Shown: one piece after another, positions 51,945 to 59,910 of the stretch | Numbering within the stretch: position 1 is the stretch's first letter | Layout: each line of letters begins with the position of its first letter | Source: a virus | Direction: 5' to 3' (one strand) | Length of the DNA: 64,000 bases | IMG/VR virus record: IMGVR_UViG_3300020122_000089 | Coordinates: 1 to 64,000 of that record | Notes under the pieces: model-generated | The model's database searches: none | The model's input: the letters and a program-made list of their open reading frames with translations, nothing else | What the model was told of the DNA's origin: nothing | Program-made: the position numbers and the translations under genes

Positions 51945-51973
51945 TTGACCCCTTAGAACAAATGTGCTATACT
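51945..51973 (+). promoter_or_regulatory. Leaderless promoter
   Basis: TTGACC (51945-51950), a 17-nt spacer and TATACT (51968-51973), with ATG 7 nt later and no SD. Confidence 0.8.
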
Positions 51974-51980
51974 ACGAAAC

Positions 51981-52097
51981 ATGGAATCTTCCGGAAGAAA
52001 GAATTTCATTGTTCAACATCCAAATGGCGACCTCACCCTCTGCGGGCCTGGTAGATCGAAAACCTTCAACATACCATCTAAAATCACTCAACAGTGA
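51981..52097 (+). CDS. 38-residue protein with palindrome-encoded N-terminus
   Basis: Frame MESSGRKNFIVQHPNG...TQQ. Residues 2-6 are the palindrome (core 51988-51997) read as SSGR. The leaderless promoter and clean ends support it despite its size. Function unknown; it precedes the 52125 gene. Confidence 0.6.
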   Translation: MESSGRKNFIVQHPNGDLTLCGPGRSKTFNIPSKITQQ

Positions 52098-52124
52098 ATA
52101 CAGTTCCCATGCCTCAGAAGAAGC

Positions 52125-52373
52125 ATGCGGCACATCCTAGAACATGCTGAACCGTGCGAAGATGTACGGTATCAAGTAAAGATGGCGCTTTTGGTTGATG
52201 CCGCTCTTTTAGGGTGCGGCCAGCAAAACGATCCAGGTTGGCCGTACCTGCCTACTGAACCCATAGCATGCCTGCCAGTTTCAGATTTGTGGTTGAATGA
52301 AATCCTGGCATTGCCGCATATTGCTGAACGGATACAGAAATCTCATGACCCACTTACAGTGCCAGCCGATTAA
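52125..52373 (+). CDS. Antisense-inserted small protein
   Basis: An 82-residue protein (MRHILEHAEPCEDVRYQVKMALLVDAALLG), second gene of the 51981 transcript with a weak AGAAGAAGC site. Its TAA overlaps the TAA of the opposing gene by 3 nt. Function unknown. Confidence 0.6.
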   Translation: MRHILEHAEPCEDVRYQVKMALLVDAALLGCGQQNDPGWPYLPTEPIACLPVSDLWLNEILALPHIAERIQKSHDPLTVPAD

Positions 52374-53908
52374 CCGCCAAGAATAGACTTCAACACCTGA
52401 TCCTTTGCACCTTTTGGATCAAGTCTAGCGGCTATCTTTTCTATGTCGGCTTCGTCTTCGGGGGATAGTTTTACGGGTGGAGCCATTGGCCCTACCGATT
52501 CGTCATCGTCTTCTTGATTTGATTCCGTCGCCAATGGCATCGCTTTGTCCATTTCAATTGCCGCTTGAACGCCAGGCGATGGCTCGACAAAGGCCGTTGG
52601 CGCGTAGGGCGCTGCTGACTCACCTACTGGGCGGAATTCATACCCGCAATGGCGACACTTGCGAGGCGGCCCTCCGTTGATTGTGTTGATCTCCTCTGCG
52701 CAATCTGGACATTGCATTTTTTGGATAGTCGAGGCGGTAGCCGCAGGCTGTCCATTTCCCGCATTCTTCGCCACAACTGTTTCGATGTACATCTTGATTT
52801 CTTCCGGAGAAAGACCGCCACGGGTGGTGGATTCAAGAGTACGGCTTAGTGCAGTACGTTCGGGTTTGCGACCTAATAGCCACGCGAGCTTGAAGTAGTA
52901 ACGGTCGTAATTGTCCGTATTGTTAGGATTGCGCATCCTATCTTCAATTGCGGCTATTCTTGTTTCGGCGATGATTCTGAATTGGTCATTGGCGGGTATC
53001 ATGTAATCCATTATTGCGCGGTGCCACGCATCGCGCAGGAACGGCCTTGCGTCAATCACCCTGCGATGTGATTCAAGCATGCGGCCAGTTTCAAGACGTT
53101 CTACTGCATCTTGAAGCCAGCGGAGGCGGATGGCGAGCATACCTACCGCCTCTATCTCATTTCGCATGTCGGCGGGTTTGTCGAGTTCTTTTACTCGCGA
53201 AGGTCGAATCATTTCATTCAACGTGCTGTATTCAACGTCTATCTTATCGAATGGTTCGATATGCGCTAGGATATGTGACGTGATAGCGCGGTCTGATCTG
53301 AGGGCTTGAAGCGTAGTCCCGGCGGGGATTGCAATTACGTGCAACCTTCCTATCTCTTTTTGTTCGATTGGATGGCTTATCACCACCTCTTTGTGCGGAA
53401 CGGCTTGGTCGAGCCTACCGGCTAATACGGATTCTTCAATAGCGCCAATCCTGAACACTTCGCCGGCGGGGATTCTTGAATACGCAGGCGAGTGAAGCAT
53501 TGGCTGTAACCCTTCTGCGTCAATGCCTGGAATGTAAACATAATACGGGCCGGGTTCGGCGGTATTGATATCCCGCACCGTGATGCGTGGTTGCATTTCG
53601 TTTGGCACCATCGCATCTTGCCCAAGATTGTCAAAAACACTCTTTTCAACTGTCGCGCTACTCATGGTTGGTCTCCTTAAACTCTTTTTCTTTCTTCCGG
53701 AAGAATTCTTTAGGGCCGCTCCGGTGATTTCGGCCATTTTATGACGGATGACTTCGTAGGTGTCTTTTGAGGTGTTTAATTCTGTTTCACCTGAAACGCT
53801 TGACGCCCATTCAAGAAGGATTAAAAGGTTTTCATCGTTGAAACTTTCATGCGGAGAGGTTTGACGTGCGTTAAACCAAACGTCGCGGAGGTATCTTTCC
53901 CATGCCAA
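52370..53908 (-). CDS. Virion-region protein, probable fusion of two genes through a palindrome
   Basis: A 512-residue frame. Residues 1-81 (MAWERYLRDVW...) lead through NSSGRKKK, the palindrome at 53694-53703, into an internal ATG at 53665 that has its own SD (AAGGAGACCAACC). The downstream 431-residue protein (MSSATVEKSVFDNLG...) ends with a zinc ribbon (CPDC...CRHC) and an acidic tail. Either one long protein with an internal start is made, or a short upstream gene has lost its stop. Structural role likely, unproven. Confidence 0.6.
   Translation of the reverse strand: MAWERYLRDVWFNARQTSPHESFNDENLLILLEWASSVSGETELNTSKDTYEVIRHKMAEITGAALKNSSGRKKKSLRRPTMSSATVEKSVFDNLGQDAMVPNEMQPRITVRDINTAEPGPYYVYIPGIDAEGLQPMLHSPAYSRIPAGEVFRIGAIEESVLAGRLDQAVPHKEVVISHPIEQKEIGRLHVIAIPAGTTLQALRSDRAITSHILAHIEPFDKIDVEYSTLNEMIRPSRVKELDKPADMRNEIEAVGMLAIRLRWLQDAVERLETGRMLESHRRVIDARPFLRDAWHRAIMDYMIPANDQFRIIAETRIAAIEDRMRNPNNTDNYDRYYFKLAWLLGRKPERTALSRTLESTTRGGLSPEEIKMYIETVVAKNAGNGQPAATASTIQKMQCPDCAEEINTINGGPPRKCRHCGYEFRPVGESAAPYAPTAFVEPSPGVQAAIEMDKAMPLATESNQEDDDESVGPMAPPVKLSPEDEADIEKIAARLDPKGAKDQVLKSILGG
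53663..53703 (-). promoter_or_regulatory. Internal start with SD and palindrome
   Basis: Palindrome core 53694-53703, then AAGGAGACC and ATG at 53665 in frame with the upstream reading frame. The arrangement resembles the gene-boundary pattern seen elsewhere, except that the stop codon is missing. Confidence 0.6.
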
Positions 53909-53909
53909 G

Positions 53910-54857
53910 CTAATACACCTTTTGCCCTCCGCCTGCGGATGAGAATATCCAGGTAGATTTGCCTTTCCTGCTGGTGAATCTTTGCTTGTGCGTATTGAAG
54001 GCCGATCTGATGCGTAGCCGCATAGCTTCGCGCTCTTTTGCTTTTAATTCTTTATCGGTATCGGCTATGCGCATTAGATTCTTTCGCATCGCTTCTGGCG
54101 TAGGGGATTCTCGCCAATCATGTGTGTGAGTTTCTGCGTAGTTACGTCGCCAGAGTGCTTGTACGTATTCGAGGTCGAGGTCGGATGGTTCACGATACAG
54201 CCCAAAACATTTTCTTCTTTCTAGTTTTGCGCGTTCGCAACATAGATGTGAAACGTGCCTCCAAATGCCGTGAAAGCCAAGAAAGTAAAACCCCTCGCGT
54301 GGCATTGGACCCATGTCCGCCTCTTGCCCGGGGTGTCCAAACGTACCCATTACACGACGCCTCGCTTCATCCCATGGGCCTATGATTTCAGGCGGCGTGT
54401 ATTGACTTACCCACCAACGAGGAACGCCAATCTCTTGGTTGTATACCATTTGCGGATAAGGAAGCCCGTATTCTTCACCGTCAGGAAGCATCGCCTTTAA
54501 CTTACCGAATTCTTTTTTCAATGGGTAGGTTAAGGTTTTTACTGTTCTTCCGGAAGAATCACAGACGTCTACATGCCAGCCGATTTGCTCCTGAAGGATT
54601 ACCCTGTGTAGGTATTTCAACGCCCTTGTGAAGGGTGTCCATGTACAAATTGAACCCCATTCCAATCTAAGCATTGGCAGTCCATTTGGGGTTAATCCTG
54701 CAATGTTTATCAATTGGCGTTGAAACCAATCACACCCTTGAGGTGGATTAAAGTTTCTTGGCGGTGGCCATATATCGTAAGGATTCTCGGACATTTGAGA
54801 TGTACCGAGAACTAATGGCCTGTCTACGTCGATGAGGTATTTTTGTTCTGCGCTCAT
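53910..54857 (-). CDS. Hypothetical virion protein
   Basis: A 315-residue Trp/Pro-rich protein (NPYDIWPPPRNFNPPQGCDWF, GIWRHVSHLCCERAKLERRK). A palindrome is translated mid-gene as CDSSGRTV (54547-54556). No family recognised. 4-nt overlap with the upstream gene. Confidence 0.55.
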   Translation of the reverse strand: MSAEQKYLIDVDRPLVLGTSQMSENPYDIWPPPRNFNPPQGCDWFQRQLINIAGLTPNGLPMLRLEWGSICTWTPFTRALKYLHRVILQEQIGWHVDVCDSSGRTVKTLTYPLKKEFGKLKAMLPDGEEYGLPYPQMVYNQEIGVPRWWVSQYTPPEIIGPWDEARRRVMGTFGHPGQEADMGPMPREGFYFLGFHGIWRHVSHLCCERAKLERRKCFGLYREPSDLDLEYVQALWRRNYAETHTHDWRESPTPEAMRKNLMRIADTDKELKAKEREAMRLRIRSAFNTHKQRFTSRKGKSTWIFSSAGGGQKVY

Positions 54858-55504
54858 TTGATAAATGCCGTGTATGAAGGTGGGTAAGATATTGTCGATT
54901 GTGGAATTGAAGGGGCGACCCCTGCCGTCATCGGGCCATCAAAAGATACATCGATAGCGCATGGCGCTACGCCTTCGAGACGTTTATTCACCTCCATAAA
55001 CTGCTTTAATTTCTTCTTTGGGATTGATAAACAAAATCTGCCGTATTCAGTAGTTGGAAACTCGTGGTCATTCCAGCCTTGCATCCATCGTATGGTTCTA
55101 GTGCCAACACTCCAAAACCCAAAATATATCTTCCACGTTCCACGGTCGGTGGCGATACCAATAATAAAATCCTTGATGAAGAAGCTGATCTGGCAGCCCC
55201 ATTCGTACACGTCTCTATCACTAGAACGCTGAAGCCCTATGCCGTATTGCCAAACGGCGGCGTTGCCCTTGCCCCACCATAAGATTCGGTGCTTACTACC
55301 TTTTGCGTTCCGTACTGGACTTCCTTTACCTTCAATACGGAAGAATGGCCATGCGAGAGAAAACCCTAGCCAGTGCGTCTTAGAGGATACTAGAATACAG
55401 CCACCCCAGCCCCACGGATTATATCTAGGGCGCAGGAAATACATGCGGCGATAATACACGCCACCACTTTCGTCTGTTTTGAATTTCTTCCGGAAGAATT
55501 GCAT
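54854..55504 (-). CDS. Hypothetical aromatic-rich protein, palindrome at N-terminus
   Basis: A 216-residue protein beginning MQFFRKKFKTDES, where FFRKK is the palindrome directly after ATG (core 55487-55496); Met21 is an alternative start. Very Trp/Gly-rich (YNPWGWGGCILVSSK, VGTRTIRWMQGWNDHEF). Function unknown. Confidence 0.55.
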   Translation of the reverse strand: MQFFRKKFKTDESGGVYYRRMYFLRPRYNPWGWGGCILVSSKTHWLGFSLAWPFFRIEGKGSPVRNAKGSKHRILWWGKGNAAVWQYGIGLQRSSDRDVYEWGCQISFFIKDFIIGIATDRGTWKIYFGFWSVGTRTIRWMQGWNDHEFPTTEYGRFCLSIPKKKLKQFMEVNKRLEGVAPCAIDVSFDGPMTAGVAPSIPQSTISYPPSYTAFIK

Positions 55505-55509
55505 TGTGG

Positions 55510-55971
55510 TTACTTTGTGATATTTTCCAGCATCTCACGCATGTGGTCTTTGAAACGGGATATGGAAGGGGTATTTTCAATCGGGATTTTACATCCAGGC
55601 CAAATTGGCATGATAGCACCTGGCGCTGCGTTTGCCAGCCCCGCTATGTTACACATCTTTTCATCCTGCGCCTGGTCTTGCATTTGCTGCCAGACGGCCG
55701 CCATTTCGCGCTGCTGTTTTCTGAATTCACGTTCTTTCCACTCTACTTCTGTCAGCCTTTCTTTTGGCATTTCACCCGCCAACCTTCGATTAACTTCGGC
55801 GGCCAGTTCATCTGAATAAAGCAGCGCGTTTAGAATTTCTCCTTCCGGAAGACCGGTTTGCTCGACAAGTTCGGATAACATTCGCCCTATCGCGGCGAAT
55901 GCCCTATTGCTTTCGGCGGGTTCTAAGACGCGCTCGCGCTCTTGAACGTCGGGTTGTGATTGGGTGTCCAT
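55510..55971 (-). CDS. Hypothetical helical protein
   Basis: A 153-residue charged helical protein (TEVEWKEREFRKQQREMAAVWQQ). The core CTTCCGGAAG at 55842-55851 is translated within GLPEGE. Possibly a scaffold or chaperone-type protein by composition only. Confidence 0.5.
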   Translation of the reverse strand: MDTQSQPDVQERERVLEPAESNRAFAAIGRMLSELVEQTGLPEGEILNALLYSDELAAEVNRRLAGEMPKERLTEVEWKEREFRKQQREMAAVWQQMQDQAQDEKMCNIAGLANAAPGAIMPIWPGCKIPIENTPSISRFKDHMREMLENITK

Positions 55972-55972
55972 T

Positions 55973-56395
55973 TCAGACTATTATCACCTCGCCTGGCTTA
56001 CCCATCTTCTTTGCTTCTTTTACGGTCCAGCACCCACCACTCTTCACATGTTCATTCGTACCGCAATGGTAGCAGAGCTTGAATCGCATACCGTCGTAAT
56101 TTGGCGGTAGCTCTTTAACGGTAATACAAACAACCTTGTCGCTGTTTTGGGCTATCTTGAGATTGCGCTGTTTGTATCCACCTTCCCAGGATCGGCGCGC
56201 GGGAGGAAATTCCTCATATTCAAGCCCTAAAGATTTTGCCTCTTCTACGGCCCAAATATCAATGCCACCTAAGTGACATGCGCCACTGACTACTATATCG
56301 CCATGGCTGAGTAATGAACGAATAGTCTGGCGGGCTTTTGCTTCTGTGTCGGATGTGAACTTTGCAGCTTCGCTGCCAACGATTCCAATTCGCAT
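55973..56395 (-). CDS. SLOG/YspA-like Rossmann-fold protein
   Basis: A 140-residue protein from MRIGIVGSEAAKF, chosen because the longer start adds only five residues in the leader. Pattern RIGIVGS, then DIVVSGACHLGGIDIWAVEEAKSLG, then NLKIAQNSDKVVCI is typical of the SLOG superfamily (DprA/YspA-like), which bind nucleotides or related ligands. A structured leader lies upstream. Confidence 0.65.
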   Translation of the reverse strand: MRIGIVGSEAAKFTSDTEAKARQTIRSLLSHGDIVVSGACHLGGIDIWAVEEAKSLGLEYEEFPPARRSWEGGYKQRNLKIAQNSDKVVCITVKELPPNYDGMRFKLCYHCGTNEHVKSGGCWTVKEAKKMGKPGEVIIV

Positions 56396-56407
56396 GATTG
56401 CATTATG

Positions 56408-56479
56408 CAAGGGCCGTTACCTTATGTGCTATTTCATAAGAACCGTCTGGCTATTCACCGCGATGACGGCCAGCCCTTG
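56408..56479 (-). ncRNA. Candidate structured leader RNA (three-way junction)
   Basis: In the 71-nt gap before the SLOG-type gene, outer arms CAAGGGC/GCCCTTG (7 bp) enclose two hairpins: CTTATG/CATAAG (56421-56440) and CCGTC/GACGG (56443-56469). An alternative AGCCC/GGGCT hairpin at the upstream stop codon would compete with the outer stem. No known riboswitch consensus was recognised. Confidence 0.4.
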
Positions 56480-56481
56480 TT

Positions 56482-57210
56482 CTAGGGGCTCGATTTTCCA
56501 CACTCTTTCGCTATGCGTTTGACGAATAAGATATCAGCCTTTCGCGTTTCTTCTGCATCGGCGGCACGGCGAGCTTCTTGCGCTTCTTTTTCTTTATCTT
56601 CGGCTATCGCCTTTAATCGTTCTAGGTGCGTCTTACCGGCGTATTTATCTGGGGGTGGATACGTCCATGTCGTGCCGCTGCCACTAAACGTGATTACGCC
56701 CGTTAGGCCGCCTAGGTCGACGTAGTCCGGTATCTGCCTCGCCGCCTTTTGAATGGCTAAAAGGAGATTTTCCCGTGTGCACTCGATATCATTGCCAGTC
56801 TTGGCGGTGGTGGCCTTAGTTGCCGCCTCGCAGCAATCGTTGAATTCTTTAGTACCGGGCACACCACCGCACCCACATAGCCATTGAGTCTGAGTGGGCG
56901 GAAGCGTGAACGCAACCACCCTTCCGGTCATGCGTGATGGCTCTTGGATGTGTAGCACATGTAGCGCTTCATCTCGCCGACGCACCATATTAGCCCACGT
57001 ATTCTCGCGATTGAATTTCCTCCACTCTAAAACATCACCAATCTCAGGATGGGTGATGCCTTCACATTCAAGCGCCTTAGCCTCCCAAAGCATCGCTGCA
57101 CGTTCCCATTTGCTTGTAGCGTCTTGCCATGCGGATACGGATTGCGCATTGGCGGCGGTATGGATTAACGATATCGCAACCGTTAAGAATAAGAGGATTC
57201 GTAATTTCAT
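56482..57210 (-). CDS. Secreted protein with signal peptide, leaderless mRNA
   Basis: A 242-residue protein from MKLRILLFLTVAISL, chosen because the promoter's -10 lies inside the longer frame. Signal peptide at residues 1-23, cleavage expected near ANA-QS. The mature part has several Cys (CGCGG, CC) and a charged C-terminal helix. Likely exported to the periplasm or cell surface; candidate moron altering the host envelope or a late accessory. Function unknown. Confidence 0.65.
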   Translation of the reverse strand: MKLRILLFLTVAISLIHTAANAQSVSAWQDATSKWERAAMLWEAKALECEGITHPEIGDVLEWRKFNRENTWANMVRRRDEALHVLHIQEPSRMTGRVVAFTLPPTQTQWLCGCGGVPGTKEFNDCCEAATKATTAKTGNDIECTRENLLLAIQKAARQIPDYVDLGGLTGVITFSGSGTTWTYPPPDKYAGKTHLERLKAIAEDKEKEAQEARRAADAEETRKADILFVKRIAKECGKSSP

Positions 57211-57217
57211 GCAGAAC

Positions 57218-57246
57218 ATATTAACACACTATTTAGCATTTGTCAA
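57218..57246 (-). promoter_or_regulatory. Leaderless promoter of the secreted-protein gene
   Basis: Leftward TTGACA (57246-57241), a 17-nt spacer and TAATAT (57223-57218), with ATG 7 nt later and no SD. A palindrome (57254-57263) lies 7 nt upstream of the -35. Confidence 0.85.
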
Positions 57247-57268
57247 GAGAAATCTTCCGGAAGAAAGT

Positions 57269-58279
57269 TCACTTAACACCAATTCCTATTAGGATTGCTA
57301 CGCTTTGCGCGTCAATATCGGGGTGGTAATTATCTTCAAATGTCATCCGGATAGCTTCGCACATTGCTTGGTGTTTTTTTGGTGATGTTTCAGTGATTAT
57401 TTGCGCCGCTTCTTCGGTTGAATGATTGTCTAGGTCGATACAGGTTTCACCATCACGCCAAAACACCCCCGATCGCTGTCCTTCGTAGTATCGGGCATGG
57501 CCTATTAGCGGCCTTCCTATTGCAGCCCATGAATGAATACAGTGGCCGAAACCGTCGCCGGTTGGTTTGTCATGATAAGCCCAAGATGAACGCGCCATCT
57601 TTTCTGCGATTGAGGCCACCGGAGTTAAAAACCCATCAGGGCATTTATGGCCGTAGGATTTGAATTCGTAGCTTGGTAATAATTTTGACAGTTCGGCGAA
57701 AGGTTCATAGGATTCTGGAATTTGCGGGAGTAGATTAACAAAAGATGTAATCCTTTTCGATGCTTTTGGCGTACGGAAACGAAATATCGAAAGGCTATCA
57801 AATTCTTGTGAAATATGAACGTATTTGCCTTCCAATCGTCTGCTGGTGCTATCGAGTATCAACGGGCTGAGTTCGTGATTGATTCCCTGCCCTGCATTGC
57901 CGAGATGGTAAAGATATTTTGCGCCAATTTCTTGTGCGAAATTGTGAAAACCTTGCTGGTTTTCTTGAACTGATGCTAGTATAAAATCAAGCGACATTGT
58001 GCGGGCGCGTTCTAGGGTAACGCCATATATTGGGTGTTCTGGATGGCATTGATCGAATGTAATAAATAGCCCGGGTTCAACCTCTCGATATTTAGCGTCG
58101 ATATTAAGGTATTGCCTAGCAAGTCGGTCGTCGCCAAAGCATTCGCCAAACCTCCATATTCCTGCCGTCCACCATTCAAGTCCTAGTGGGGTATAAAGTT
58201 CGCATCCTAATCTGTCTTCAAATAGGCGCTGGAGGGAATAGTATAAATCTGAGTGATGTCGGTCGGCTAGGATGCGCAT
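57269..58279 (-). CDS. Glycosyltransferase-like protein (GT-B type)
   Basis: A 336-residue protein, Rossmann-type (ILASVQENQQGFHNFAQEIG, YHLGNAGQGINHELSP, then a C-terminal region with SWAAIGRPLIGHARYYEG and a donor-site-like DLDNHS). Part of a cluster with two further glycosyltransferases and an FkbM methyltransferase, so probably modifies phage or host glycans. Confidence 0.6.
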   Translation of the reverse strand: MRILADRHHSDLYYSLQRLFEDRLGCELYTPLGLEWWTAGIWRFGECFGDDRLARQYLNIDAKYREVEPGLFITFDQCHPEHPIYGVTLERARTMSLDFILASVQENQQGFHNFAQEIGAKYLYHLGNAGQGINHELSPLILDSTSRRLEGKYVHISQEFDSLSIFRFRTPKASKRITSFVNLLPQIPESYEPFAELSKLLPSYEFKSYGHKCPDGFLTPVASIAEKMARSSWAYHDKPTGDGFGHCIHSWAAIGRPLIGHARYYEGQRSGVFWRDGETCIDLDNHSTEEAAQIITETSPKKHQAMCEAIRMTFEDNYHPDIDAQSVAILIGIGVK

Positions 58280-58285
58280 TTTAAC

Positions 58286-58864
58286 CTACCAGCAAGAAGG
58301 AGGGGTGGAACACCACCTCCTATGACGCCCCTTATTAGCCCGGCTGATCTTACGTCTTTCTTCTTCGGTGTGTCTCCGTCTCGTTCCGGCGACTGATAAC
58401 TTCCTTCGCCACTCCTCAGAAAACGGTTCGCGAATCCTACCACGTAGAGATTTGGCAATCTTGGCGGCATGTTCCGGCGTTAAGCGCCTGCCGGTATTAC
58501 ATAAACGATTCAGGTGTCGGGCCACGTCGGAGACGCCCTGACCGCCCGTCGTAGTGTTAGTTAATCGTAAGCCCTCTGATTTTAATTTTTTAATCCATCG
58601 CTTTTCCGCCCCGTCCGGATCGGCGACGTTACTTTCTAGTATAATCAGTCCTGGCGGCGATGAAAGTGACCGAATCCAACGGGCCCGATAGGTATCATCG
58701 GCACGCCTCACCGTGATATGTGATCTATACCGTTTTTCCGGTTCGATAGACTGGCCTACGTATCTTATCTCACCCGTTTCCGGGTCGGTTAGTCCATATA
58801 TCGAACTTCGTTTCGTTTCTATTGATTCTAACCTGCGGAGAATTGCAAGATAGTCAATCGCCAT
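58286..58864 (-). CDS. GIY-YIG homing endonuclease with NUMOD3 motifs
   Basis: A 192-residue protein. GIY-YIG domain: SSIYGLTDPETGEIRYVGQS, catalytic Arg/Glu in EKRYRSH and AEKRWIKKL, TNTTTGGQG. C-terminal NUMOD3 DNA-binding repeats (GRRLTPEHAAKIAKSLRGR, HTEEERRKISRANKGRH). It is inserted co-directionally between two glycosyltransferase genes, probably as a free-standing homing element. Confidence 0.85.
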   Translation of the reverse strand: MAIDYLAILRRLESIETKRSSIYGLTDPETGEIRYVGQSIEPEKRYRSHITVRRADDTYRARWIRSLSSPPGLIILESNVADPDGAEKRWIKKLKSEGLRLTNTTTGGQGVSDVARHLNRLCNTGRRLTPEHAAKIAKSLRGRIREPFSEEWRRKLSVAGTRRRHTEEERRKISRANKGRHRRWCSTPPSCW

Positions 58865-58885
58865 TTATTACACCGTATAGCCTAC

Positions 58886-59890
58886 CTAGCCTAAAAACGC
58901 CTTCCACTCTTTTGCTATCTTTTCCTTTCCAAAAAGCTCAATAGCAATCCTGCGCTGTGCTTGAGATTGCCAATAGGCAGTTTCTTTACTCGATAATAGG
59001 CTTGACAGGATATTTCTTGCCTTTTTAGGATCGTCAGACCAGTATTGCGTAATTTGATGTCCTTCAAATAGGTCGGGACCGTAAGGAAATACCTGCATCC
59101 AGGAAGGGCCTATAGATACCACCGGAATACCCGTCATCATCGCTTCGATTAGCCCTAGCGTATAACTGGCGGGCTGTGTCCCGCAATATAAGTACGCCCT
59201 GTTACATCGAAGCGATTGCTTCATGTCGTCAAAGGACATTTCGCCTTTTCCACGGATAGATTCAGAGCCAGGCCCAATGGCTACGGCGTCTAATCCTTCG
59301 GTTGCTTCATCCCAGAAACTCCAGTTCGTATATGGCTCTCTCTGAAAAAGATTTTGAGTAATATTTATGACGGCGGGGATTTGGCCGGTCCAACCTTTCC
59401 ATTCTTCTGGGTCTTTATAAAATCTAATCCTGGCATCAGACCCAGCATATCCCGGAATGTTTACCTCCTTTGGCGAATATCTGACAATTTGAAGACCCTC
59501 TTTTCTAAGTGGCGCCATCATCCTTTCATTGCTTTCTACTGACTGCCCGACCGTTCTCCATATCACCCGCTTGTGTTTAATCCTGCTCCATTGGGGAAAA
59601 ATCCAAGCGTGTTCGTAGTGATGGCATATAATCGTGTCGCACCAGTCAAGTATGTCATCTGGTATGTACTGTTTTGCTGCTGCGATATTATCCTGCGTAT
59701 TTAACCCATCAACTATAGCCTGTAATTCTGGATGGTGTTTGACATCTGGTAATGCCGGGCGTTTTGGGTCGTGCGGGTGTGCGGGGTTGATGTATCCGCC
59801 AAGGCTAAAGCAATCATACCCAAGTTCGGATAAGAGTTTTAATTGGTCAAATTCCTCCACACTATGAGCAAGGAGCAGTAGTATGTTCAT
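58886..59890 (-). CDS. Glycosyltransferase (GT4/GT-B like)
   Basis: A 334-residue protein. N-terminal Rossmann part (MNILLLLAHSVEEFDQLKLL). The C-terminal donor region TLGLIEAMMTGIPVVSIGPSW is typical of GT-B enzymes. The ribosome site is a one-mismatch palindrome (TTCTTTCCGGAAGAA) giving GGAAAGAATTATG. It probably transfers a sugar to virion or host glycan. Confidence 0.7.
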   Translation of the reverse strand: MNILLLLAHSVEEFDQLKLLSELGYDCFSLGGYINPAHPHDPKRPALPDVKHHPELQAIVDGLNTQDNIAAAKQYIPDDILDWCDTIICHHYEHAWIFPQWSRIKHKRVIWRTVGQSVESNERMMAPLRKEGLQIVRYSPKEVNIPGYAGSDARIRFYKDPEEWKGWTGQIPAVINITQNLFQREPYTNWSFWDEATEGLDAVAIGPGSESIRGKGEMSFDDMKQSLRCNRAYLYCGTQPASYTLGLIEAMMTGIPVVSIGPSWMQVFPYGPDLFEGHQITQYWSDDPKKARNILSSLLSSKETAYWQSQAQRRIAIELFGKEKIAKEWKAFLG

Positions 59891-59910
59891 AATTCTTTCC
59901 GGAAGAATTT

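Noticed and set aside
56408-56479. tRNA gene suggested by a 7-bp closing stem and 72-nt length
   Set aside because: There is no T-arm with TTCRA, no proper D-loop and no 7-nt anticodon loop in the right place on either strand.
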